From Actinomycetes bacterium (GTDB lineage: Bacteria > Actinomycetota > Acidimicrobiia > Acidimicrobiales > RAAP-2): a stretch of 16,083 nt of DNA. Under the pieces are notes generated by a model. That model had not been told where the DNA came from. It made no database searches and saw nothing but the letters and a program-made list of their open reading frames with translations. Below, one piece after another: positions 6,769-12,694 of the stretch. The translations under genes were made by a program, and so were the position numbers. The DNA lies in NCBI GenBank assembly GCA_021777285.1, contig JAJYDR010000044.1, positions 1-16,083 of the forward strand, written 5' to 3'. Each line of letters starts with the position of its first letter. Position 1 is the stretch's first letter.

Positions 6769-7498
6769 GACCTCCGTCGACCGCGAGGATCTGTCCGGTC
6801 ACATAGACGTTGTCCACCAACGACTCGATCGCAGCGGCCACGTCCTCGGGTGTCGCGCTGCGACGCAGCGGGGCGACCGTCTGGACGTGACGGCGAACTG
6901 CGTCCCACTGCGCCGTCCACTCGGTATCGACGAGTCCCGGGGCGACGGCGTTGACGCGTACCTCGGGGCCCACGACTTTGGCGAGCAGCGTGGTGAGGTG
7001 ATTGAGCGCCGCCTTGGAGGTCGCGTAGGGGATCGACGATCCGGTCTGACGAATACCGGCGATCGACGACACATTGACGATGGACCCCTTGGTTGCTCGC
7101 AGCGCCTCCATCGCGGCGACCGACATCGCCCACGTCCCGAACACGTTCACCTCGAAGATCTGACGCCACACCTCCAGGGACGCCGCAGCGAGGTCGCGGT
7201 GATCGATGACCGACGTCGTGGCCGCGTTGTTGATGAGTACGTCGAGACGGCCCAGCCGATCGAGCACCTCGGCGACGAGTCGCTCGGCGTCACCCGGCAC
7301 GCCGATTGACGCCTGGACGTAGATCGAGTTCGGAGTCTGCGCAGCGAGGCGTTCGCCCGCTTGGACGCTCGTAGCTGAATTGAAAACGACGCGATCACCC
7401 CGTGCGGCGAATCTCATCGCCGTCGCCGCCCCGATGCCGCGAGACGAACCGGTCACGAGGATGACTCGACTGCTCACGGCAGGCGGCGCATCCGCCAT
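6752..7498 (-). CDS. SDR family NAD(P)-dependent oxidoreductase
   Basis: A 248-residue classical short-chain dehydrogenase/reductase. It has the cofactor motif TGSSRGIG (16-23), NNAA (90-93), the catalytic Ser in VNVSSIAG (about 144-145) with Tyr158 and Lys162 (YATSK), the PG motif APGLVDT and a C-terminal TGQILAVDGG typical of FabG-like members. The substrate cannot be read. ATG 7498 lies inside the end of the aldose-epimerase-like gene (25-bp overlap) behind GGGCGGGA. An in-frame GTG at 7477 would instead give a GTGA overlap with that gene's stop and a protein seven residues shorter, so the exact start is open. Both starts imply translational coupling to the upstream gene. Confidence 0.88.
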   Translation of the reverse strand: MADAPPAVSSRVILVTGSSRGIGAATAMRFAARGDRVVFNSATSVQAGERLAAQTPNSIYVQASIGVPGDAERLVAEVLDRLGRLDVLINNAATTSVIDHRDLAAASLEVWRQIFEVNVFGTWAMSVAAMEALRATKGSIVNVSSIAGIRQTGSSIPYATSKAALNHLTTLLAKVVGPEVRVNAVAPGLVDTEWTAQWDAVRRHVQTVAPLRRSATPEDVAAAIESLVDNVYVTGQILAVDGGLSLMQ

Positions 7499-8385
7499 GA
7501 TCCCGCCCAGTGCTGACCGGGTTGGAGTACCACGAGGTCCTTACCGCTACGCAACGCGTCCGGCGGGCACGTCATCGGTTCGACCGCGACCGACGTCCGT
7601 CGCCGACCGTGCCCGAGTTGATCGCCGGTGTAGATCTGGACGTAGGGGAAGTTCCGGTCCATGCTCAATTCGACGCAGCCGTCGTCCTTGTCGAACAACG
7701 AGACCGTGGCCATGCCGTAGTCGTCACGGGTGAGCTCGGTGTACGTGACGTCGAGTTCATGGCCACTGAGCGATTTGGCCACGGTGAAATCGAGCACGTG
7801 ATGCGTCACGGGCAGAATCTCGCCGGTTGGTAACTGTCGCTCGTTCACCGCCACGAAGGCTCGGGCCGGCACTCGCAACGTCGAACCTTCGATCGTTGGC
7901 GTCGTCACGGCGAGATACGGGTGGAAGCCCAAGCCAAATGGGATCGCCACTTCGTCGAGGTTCTTGATCGTCGTGGTCACGGTGAGGCCCATCGATCCGA
8001 GGTGGTACGCCACCTCGATCGATGACGCGAAGGGATACGCCGGCGTGGGATGCAGGAGCAGCGATAGCGCGCAGCGGTTCTGGTTGACCGACTCCACTCG
8101 AAAGGGTCGCCACCTAACGAGCCCGTGGATTGCCGCTACCTGTTCGACGATGTCGACCGTTGGTCGTCCCGTTCGATCCGAGAAGGACCAGGGTTCCGCG
8201 CTCAGGCGGTTCGGCCACGGGTAGAGGACCTGGCCGTGAGCTCCGACAGGCACTTCGTCACCCGCGTACCCTTCGACGACGGCGACTCCGCCCTGAACAT
8301 AGGTACGAAGGGTGGCGCCCACCTCGGTGATGACGGCACGTTGATTGCCATGGGCAATCGCGATCTGTTCGCCAGAGGGCAGCAT
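7474..8385 (-). CDS. Aldose 1-epimerase (galactose mutarotase-like) family protein
   Basis: A 303-residue protein with the galactose-mutarotase-like fold. It shows LYPWPNRL (54-61), AIHGLVRWRPF (85-95, with a conserved His), PFGLGFHPYL (149-158, with the catalytic-type His155) and TSVAVEPMTCPPDA (264-277), whose Glu269 matches the catalytic base. The family interconverts alpha and beta anomers of sugars; the YPWPNR/EPMTCPPDA pattern belongs to the 'aldose 1-epimerase family protein' group of Actinobacteria with no fixed substrate. ATG 8385 is chosen because AGAGAGGAA lies just upstream and because the open frame beyond it runs into surE and lacks similarity. The first gene of a two-gene unit with the SDR, which might act on a sugar or sugar-derived alcohol; that link is inference. 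Confidence 0.83.
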   Translation of the reverse strand: MLPSGEQIAIAHGNQRAVITEVGATLRTYVQGGVAVVEGYAGDEVPVGAHGQVLYPWPNRLSAEPWSFSDRTGRPTVDIVEQVAAIHGLVRWRPFRVESVNQNRCALSLLLHPTPAYPFASSIEVAYHLGSMGLTVTTTIKNLDEVAIPFGLGFHPYLAVTTPTIEGSTLRVPARAFVAVNERQLPTGEILPVTHHVLDFTVAKSLSGHELDVTYTELTRDDYGMATVSLFDKDDGCVELSMDRNFPYVQIYTGDQLGHGRRRTSVAVEPMTCPPDALRSGKDLVVLQPGQHWAGSWRMRRLP

Positions 8386-8413
8386 CGACCGATTCCTCTC
8401 TTCCTCGGTACGT

Positions 8414-8419
8414 AACTTA
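8414..8419 (-). promoter_or_regulatory. Candidate -10 for the aldose-epimerase-like gene
   Basis: TAAGTT on the minus strand (8419-8414) would start a transcript about 20 nt before ATG 8385, leaving the GA-rich ribosome site in the leader. It sits in a small palindrome, GTAAcTTAC (8412-8420 region), 7 bases from the surE -10. Confidence 0.25.
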
Positions 8420-8426
8420 CGACAGT

Positions 8427-8432
8427 TAGGGT
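8427..8432 (+). promoter_or_regulatory. -10-like hexamer for a leaderless surE message
   Basis: TAGGGT ends 7 bases before ATG 8440, which puts the transcription start at or next to the A of the start codon. There is no ribosome site upstream of surE, in keeping with leaderless translation. No clear -35. Confidence 0.4.
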
Positions 8433-8439
8433 ACGACGT

Positions 8440-9291
8440 ATGCGAATTCTCATCACGAACGACGATGGCGTGGGGGCGCCGGGCATCGCGGTACTCGCCC
8501 GTGCGGTAGCCCGTTGGATCGAGGACGGCGCCGACGGCGACGTGCGTGAAGCCGTCGTCGTGGCACCGCGAACGAACTACTCGGGGATGTCCGCCGCCGT
8601 CGGTGATGTCTTTGACCATCCCTCAGTTGGGTACCGTCGACACACCATCGCAGGCGCCGAGTCGATTCCCACCTTCGCCCTCGAGGCGCCGCCAGCACTG
8701 TGCGCGTTGCTCGGGTCGATCGGAAGCTTCGGAATCGAGCCGGACCTCGTACTCTCGGGAATCAACGCCGGAGCCAACGTTGGTCGCAGCGTGCTGCACT
8801 CAGGTACCGTTGGCGCAATCCTCACCGCCGCACAGTTGGGCTTGTCCGGACTCGCGATATCGGTGCAGTGGGGTGAAACCGTCCACTACGAAACCGCGGC
8901 GGCGGTGGCGCTCGAGGTCGTTGACGAACTCCTGCGCGCGCCCTCGAGCACGGTGTTCAACCTCAATGTCCCGAATCTGCCCGCGGCCCAGCTGCGAGGT
9001 GTTCGACGAGGACACATCTCGACCGCCGGAGTTGTGAGTGCCGCGGGACCGCGAGCTGGCGGCGAGCCACTCGGTGATGAGGGTGAGTTGCCGCTCCGCT
9101 TCGGCGCCGCCTCCCCCGAACTCGGTGACGTGAGCGACGAGTCAAACGATGACGACGGTGCGTTACTCGCGGCCGGCTACGCGTCGCTAACACCACTGCG
9201 GGGCCCCCACGAGAACCTCGACGAATCGATGAACGGTCCGGTGACCGCAGCGCTCGACTTGATCAGTCGCCACCTCGCGCGCGCTCGCTAG
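8440..9291 (+). CDS. surE: 5'/3'-nucleotidase SurE
   Basis: A 283-residue SurE-family phosphatase that removes phosphate from nucleoside monophosphates in a divalent-metal-dependent manner. It opens with MRILITNDDGVGAPG, supplying Asp8 and Asp9. The expected metal-binding Ser follows in NYSGMSAA (46-53), and LVLSGINAGANVG (103-115) supplies the conserved Asn; SGTVGAILTAAQLG (121-134) follows as usual. The C-terminal part carries an acidic, Asp/Ser/Gly-rich stretch (about 210-245) longer than in typical enterobacterial SurE (about 253 residues). The start appears leaderless. The stop codon abuts the stop of the convergent arfB-like gene with no base between. No pcm or other usual surE partner is adjacent. 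Confidence 0.9.
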   Translation: MRILITNDDGVGAPGIAVLARAVARWIEDGADGDVREAVVVAPRTNYSGMSAAVGDVFDHPSVGYRRHTIAGAESIPTFALEAPPALCALLGSIGSFGIEPDLVLSGINAGANVGRSVLHSGTVGAILTAAQLGLSGLAISVQWGETVHYETAAAVALEVVDELLRAPSSTVFNLNVPNLPAAQLRGVRRGHISTAGVVSAAGPRAGGEPLGDEGELPLRFGAASPELGDVSDESNDDDGALLAAGYASLTPLRGPHENLDESMNGPVTAALDLISRHLARAR

Positions 9292-9717
9292 TCAGTCGTC
9301 GTCTGTGGAACGGCGGCTCTGCTTCTGACGTCCCCGCGCTCGTTTCTCCTCGATTCGACGGATTCGCGATGCGCGTGTCGCGCGAGTGGGCCGCCGAACC
9401 TCCGGTTCACTCAGCGCCGAAGCCAGTCGCAGGCGGAGTTGTTCGAGGGCCGCCTCGCGATTCTGGGCTTGTGAGCGGAAACGGCTGGCCGACGACCGCA
9501 CGACTGGTCCGAGCACGCTGGCCAACCGCTCGCGCGCCGCTGGGTCGAGCGTCGTAGCCTCTTCGACGCGTAACGAAACGACGATCTTCGTCTTGGCCCG
9601 ATTCGCGTGCTGTCCACCCGGGCCGCCCGACGTTTCGGCGCGTATGGTGATCGCCTCCACGGGAATGCGCGCGCGAGTACCGATCTTGAGCCACTCCCCG
9701 CCCGAGTCCGAGGTCAC
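9292..9717 (-). CDS. arfB: Alternative ribosome-rescue factor ArfB-like (GGQ peptidyl-tRNA hydrolase)
   Basis: A 141-residue protein with the release-factor catalytic domain: TSGGPGGQHANRAKT (29-43), with GGQ at 34-36, the motif that hydrolyses peptidyl-tRNA. It has no stop-codon recognition domain, and its strongly basic C-terminal tail (about 107-137, rich in Arg and Lys) is the feature by which ArfB/ICT1 enters the empty mRNA channel of stalled ribosomes. The length matches E. coli ArfB (140). GTG 9717 overlaps the TGA of the thioesterase gene as GTGA, so translation is probably coupled. This pairing of a thioesterase and a rescue factor has no obvious functional logic and may simply reflect compact packing. 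Confidence 0.87.
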   Translation of the reverse strand: MTSDSGGEWLKIGTRARIPVEAITIRAETSGGPGGQHANRAKTKIVVSLRVEEATTLDPAARERLASVLGPVVRSSASRFRSQAQNREAALEQLRLRLASALSEPEVRRPTRATRASRIRRIEEKRARGRQKQSRRSTDDD

Positions 9718-10541
9718 GGGTGGCTGGGAAAGCGCACCATCGCCAGTTGGCTCGACGATGCGACGAGTTCCCCGCGCTCGTCGAAGAGCTCACACCGTTC
9801 ATCAACGACGCTATCGGCGATGACCAGACACCATTGACGAGCGCGCAACCACTCGCCAACCGGGATTCGCCGGACGTAGGACGTGAGCTGCAGCGTGGGT
9901 ACCCAACCCGAAGAGCCGAGCGGGAACGTTGCCGGCGGCAACGCATCGCTCGCGAACAGCAGCGTCGATGGATCCCAGCCTGAGGACCCCTCGTCTAGGC
10001 GCAACCAACCGCGGACCTCACCGATGTCGCGAAGCTCGCCGATCGACCAACCGGCGGTAACCGGGTCCATTCGAAGATCGATGATCCGAGCGATGTTGAC
10101 CTCGACACCGCCGGTCGAACGCCGACACGAAGCCAGTGGCGCGATGTCGGGCACTTCGGCGCCGAGGTACCGGGCTGGGCCGTCGTGCAACGTCCCGAGC
10201 GTCACGAGAGATTCCGTCGTGACCAGACCGTCTTGGATCAGTTCGACGTGGACGAATGAGACCCCGCGCCCCACCTTGCGCACCTTCGCCTCGAGCGTGA
10301 CCGGACCGACCGTGGGAGCACCGATGTAGTTCGTGGTCACGGCCGTGGCGTGTAGATGCGAAGACCCGTCCTGGGATGCCGCAGCCAGGGCCGCGTTAGC
10401 CATCACGACTTGCAGGTACCCCCCGTTCGGGTGGTCCATGACGGTGTAGAACTTCGATAACTCGGCCACGAATCGGCCGTGGCCAACGGGATCCACCGCT
10501 GCGCAGTCGCGTAAGGATGGTACAGAGCCGCCTTGGTCCAT
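9714..10541 (-). CDS. Acyl-CoA thioesterase, double-hotdog (TesB-like) family
   Basis: A 275-residue protein with two hotdog-like halves. The N-terminal half shows FYTVMDHPNGGYLQVVMANAAL (31-52) and the strand pattern ATAVTTNYIGAPTVGPVTLEAKVRKVGRGVSFVHVELIQDG. The C-terminal half has GWLRLDEGS, LLFASDALPPATFPL and WVPTLQLTSYVRRIP followed by an Asp/Glu-rich end, as in the TesB/4HBT_3 group that hydrolyses medium- or long-chain acyl-CoA. ATG 10541 is chosen because the family N-terminus starts here and because TATGGT ends 6 bases upstream (leaderless); the long upstream frame reads as low-complexity and overlaps the permease region. The acyl chain preference is unknown. It leads a two-gene unit with the arfB-like gene. 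Confidence 0.78.
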   Translation of the reverse strand: MDQGGSVPSLRDCAAVDPVGHGRFVAELSKFYTVMDHPNGGYLQVVMANAALAAASQDGSSHLHATAVTTNYIGAPTVGPVTLEAKVRKVGRGVSFVHVELIQDGLVTTESLVTLGTLHDGPARYLGAEVPDIAPLASCRRSTGGVEVNIARIIDLRMDPVTAGWSIGELRDIGEVRGWLRLDEGSSGWDPSTLLFASDALPPATFPLGSSGWVPTLQLTSYVRRIPVGEWLRARQWCLVIADSVVDERCELFDERGELVASSSQLAMVRFPSHP

Positions 10542-10560
10542 TGGCCAACCATAATGGCCA
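10542..10560 (-). promoter_or_regulatory. Thioesterase promoter region with two TGGCCA palindromes flanking the -10
   Basis: On the minus strand TATGGT (10553-10548) ends 6 bases before ATG 10541, consistent with a leaderless message. Two copies of the palindrome TGGCCA, at 10542-10547 and 10555-10560, flank it with 13 bases from start to start. A protein bound at both would cover the -10. This is pattern only. Confidence 0.35.
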
Positions 10561-10575
10561 TCGCGTTGGTCGCAG

Positions 10576-10581
10576 TAAGAT
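10576..10581 (+). promoter_or_regulatory. Candidate -10 for the leader ORF / permease / Nudix unit
   Basis: TAAGAT is a TAnnnT match about 7 bases before an expected transcription start near 10588. That leaves roughly 15 nt of leader containing AAAGAGGT before the ATG at 10603. No good -35 is seen. Confidence 0.35.
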
Positions 10582-10602
10582 TGAACCCGAGAAAGAGGTT
10601 CG

Positions 10603-10701
10603 ATGCCGACTACCCCCCACGTCCAGGTCGCGGTGCGCCACGGCGACGCGAGGGGGATGACCGATGAATCGGTGACCGAAGTCGGGTGGCGCACTCGATG
10701 A
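10603..10701 (+). CDS. 32-codon leader ORF translationally coupled to the permease gene
   Basis: ATG 10603 opens MPTTPHVQVAVRHGDARG... and ends WRTR-stop, 32 codons with no internal stop. AAAGAGG lies 5-6 bases upstream, a better ribosome site than any in front of the permease. Its TGA (10699-10701) overlaps the permease ATG (10698-10700) as ATGA, the classic re-initiation arrangement, and this supports ATG 10698 as the permease start. I do not recognise the peptide; it has no cysteine, a His-rich start and no membrane segment. It could be a regulatory leader peptide or a tiny structural gene. Chance occurrence of a short frame in GC-rich DNA cannot be excluded. Confidence 0.45.
   Translation: MPTTPHVQVAVRHGDARGMTDESVTEVGWRTR
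10660..10673. promoter_or_regulatory. Perfect inverted repeat ACCGAT-GA-ATCGGT, operator or hairpin candidate
   Basis: Six-base arms with a two-base centre, about 80 bases downstream of the candidate -10 and 25 bases upstream of the permease start. It is flanked by a direct repeat of TGACCGA (10658-10664 and 10673-10679). It lies inside the 32-codon ORF, so it could act as an operator on DNA or affect translation in the mRNA. No family of regulator is recognised. Confidence 0.3.
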
Positions 10702-12269
10702 CGTCTGCGCTCGCCACGGTCGCACGCTGGATCGGTGTCGGGCTGCGCGAGAGCGCGGCCATGATCTGGATGACGTGGTGGCCACTGGTCCTCGGATTCA
10801 CGCTGTCGGGGATGGTCCAGAGTTTTCTCCCCCGCGATGGCCTGCGCCGCCAACTTGGCGAAACGACACCGCGCACGGTCGTCAAGGCGTCGTTCCTCGG
10901 AGTCATCTCATCGTCGTGCAGTTACGCCGCGAGCGCAATGGCCCGGGCCCTCTTCGCCCGCGGGGCGTCGTGGACGAACTCGCTGATCTTCATGATCGCA
11001 TCGACGAACCTCGTCATAGAGCTCGGCATCGTGCTCTATCTCCTGCTCGGCTGGCAGTTCCTCGCCGCCCAGATCGTGGGCGGGGTCATCATGATCCTCG
11101 CACTGGCGTTCCTCACTGGCCTCGTCTATAGCCGTCGCAACCAAGCTGCGCTGTACGAACGCGTCCTACAGGATGCGCCACCGCCCACCCAGCCGGCGAA
11201 CACCACGTGGCGTGAGCGAGTCCTCGCGCGTCGGCACTACGCGCTCGCCGCGCGCTACACGCTGGGCGACTTCACGATGTTGCGCAAGGAACTCCTCGCG
11301 GGGTTCCTCATCGCCGGGTTCATGAGCGTGCACGTCCCCCAGGTCTGGTGGTCACACATATTCCTAACCGGCCACGGCTGGCTCACGGTGGTCGAGAACG
11401 CGATCATCGCGCCGCTCATCGCGGTCATCTCGTTCGTCTGTTCCGTGGGCAACATCCCACTCGCAGCCGCACTCTGGACCCACGGCGTGGCCTTTGGCGG
11501 CGTAATCGCCTTCATCTTCGCGGACTTGGTGACCCTGCCGCTGCTGTTCATCTATCGCCGTTTCTACGGCACGTCCATGACCCTGCGGCTCTTTGGTCTG
11601 CTGTGGTTCGTGATGTCCGCGGGTGGACTCGTCGTTGAGGTCCTCTTTCGAAGCGCCAACCTGATTCCCACCTCACGCCACACGCCGGCGATGAGCGGCC
11701 ACTTCCCACTCGGGGGCACGCTCGTCGCAAATGTGGTCGCGACCGTCGTCGTGCTCACGTTGATGGTTCTCGCACGCAGCCACCAAAACGACGGCGAACA
11801 GAGCGCCCGCGACCCGATTTGCGGCATGAACGTCGACGTCACGGCCCCGGTTGCGGTGCGGCAACGAAACGGTCAGACTTACTACTTCTGTTCTATTCGG
11901 TGCGCTGAGCGGTTCGACCGCGGAGAGGAATCAACACCCATGCAAGAAGCCATCAACGGAGATGCGATTGACCCGATCTGTGAGATGCGGGTCGATTCGG
12001 CCACGGCACTCAGCGCGGTCGGCGCTGACGGCGAGACCCACTACTTCTGCGGACCCGGCTGTCGACGGGCCTTTCTCGCCCTCGAGGCCGCCGAGGCCTC
12101 AGCACCGATGCAGGGTGACGAGAACGGGGACGCGATCGACCCGATCTGCGAGATGCGGGTCAATTCGGCCACGGCGCTGAGCGCGGTGGGCGCCGACGGC
12201 GAGACCCACTACTTCTGCGGCGAGGGTTGTCGACGGACGTACCTCGCGTTACACGGTACGCATCAGTGA
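10698..12269 (+). CDS. Permease (DUF318/ArsP-like, heavy-metal efflux type) with three C-terminal YHS domains
   Basis: A 523-residue membrane protein. About 9-10 membrane segments span 20-360, arranged as two related halves, each with a conserved Cys motif: GVISSSCSYAASAMARALF (68-86, Cys74) and AVISFVCSVGNIPLAAALW (242-260, Cys248). FMIASTNLVIELGI and GGVIAFIFADLVTLPLLFIYR are typical of the DUF318/ArsP-like permeases linked to arsenical, copper or zinc export. The C-terminal tail holds three YHS modules starting at 372, 425 and 481. Each has a PICxM motif and YFCxxxC (YFCSIRC, YFCGPGC, YFCGEGC), giving three cysteines per module that probably bind metal. Modules 2 and 3 match at 34 of 38 residues. 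ATG 10698 is preferred over GTG 10686 because of the ATGA overlap with the leader ORF. The substrate is inferred. Confidence 0.8.
   Translation: MTSALATVARWIGVGLRESAAMIWMTWWPLVLGFTLSGMVQSFLPRDGLRRQLGETTPRTVVKASFLGVISSSCSYAASAMARALFARGASWTNSLIFMIASTNLVIELGIVLYLLLGWQFLAAQIVGGVIMILALAFLTGLVYSRRNQAALYERVLQDAPPPTQPANTTWRERVLARRHYALAARYTLGDFTMLRKELLAGFLIAGFMSVHVPQVWWSHIFLTGHGWLTVVENAIIAPLIAVISFVCSVGNIPLAAALWTHGVAFGGVIAFIFADLVTLPLLFIYRRFYGTSMTLRLFGLLWFVMSAGGLVVEVLFRSANLIPTSRHTPAMSGHFPLGGTLVANVVATVVVLTLMVLARSHQNDGEQSARDPICGMNVDVTAPVAVRQRNGQTYYFCSIRCAERFDRGEESTPMQEAINGDAIDPICEMRVDSATALSAVGADGETHYFCGPGCRRAFLALEAAEASAPMQGDENGDAIDPICEMRVNSATALSAVGADGETHYFCGEGCRRTYLALHGTHQ
11955..12251 (+). repeat. 168-bp tandem duplication encoding YHS modules 2 and 3
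   Basis: The unit beginning at 11955 recurs 168 bp (56 codons) later at 12123; the second copy is partial, ending with the gene. Over the 38-codon core the copies differ at 18 of 114 bases, giving nine silent and four replacement codon changes. The linker motif PMQ that precedes each copy is also shared. The excess of silent changes suggests selection to keep both copies working. Confidence 0.85.
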
Positions 12270-12694
12270 GTCGACGGCCCCGTCAGCGTACGACGGTGCG
12301 CAGTTACGGCATCCTCGTCGATGATGGGCGCGTCGTGCTCGTTCGTTCGAGCAATCCTCACCACGACCCGCCGCTGTGGTGGTTGCCGGGCGGGGGCATC
12401 GACTTCGGCGAGGCGCCCGAGGAGGCGCTTATCCGCGAGTTCGCCGAAGAGACCGGGCTCATCGTCAACGCCCCACAACTGGTGGGCGTTACAAGCGACG
12501 AGCGGCGACGGGACAACGGCGAGCGGCTGCACACGGTGCGCATCCTCTACACCGTGCGACTGACCGGCGGGTCGCTTCGCGACGAGGCCGCAGGGACGAC
12601 CGACCTCGCGCGTTGGTTCCAACTCGCTGAGGTGGACGACGTGAACCTGGCGGACTACGCTCGCCGGGCGCTCGAGCTCCTTCAGTCGAAGTAG
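12266..12694 (+). CDS. Nudix hydrolase
   Basis: A 142-residue protein with a complete Nudix box, G43-x5-E49-x7-R57-E-F-A-E61-E62-T-G64-L, which binds the metal-diphosphate of nucleotide-type substrates. The preceding LWWLPGGGIDFGEAPEEA is standard. The small length and lack of extra domains place it among MutT/ADP-ribose-type housecleaning enzymes of unknown exact substrate. GTG 12266 is chosen because it overlaps the permease stop as GTGA; the TTG at 12227 that would extend it lies in the YHS3 coding region. It is probably co-transcribed with the permease but no functional tie is evident. It overlaps the convergent acyl-CoA ligase gene by 13 bp. Confidence 0.87.
   Translation: MSRRPRQRTTVRSYGILVDDGRVVLVRSSNPHHDPPLWWLPGGGIDFGEAPEEALIREFAEETGLIVNAPQLVGVTSDERRRDNGERLHTVRILYTVRLTGGSLRDEAAGTTDLARWFQLAEVDDVNLADYARRALELLQSK

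Noticed and set aside
8386..8619. 78-residue N-terminal extension of the aldose-epimerase frame
   Set aside because: It overlaps the start of surE, has no similarity to the family, and a ribosome site precedes ATG 8385.
10542..10853. 104-residue N-terminal extension of the thioesterase frame on the minus strand
   Set aside because: It reads as Arg/Asp/Pro-rich low complexity, runs antisense to the permease start and leader ORF, and the family N-terminus begins at ATG 10541.
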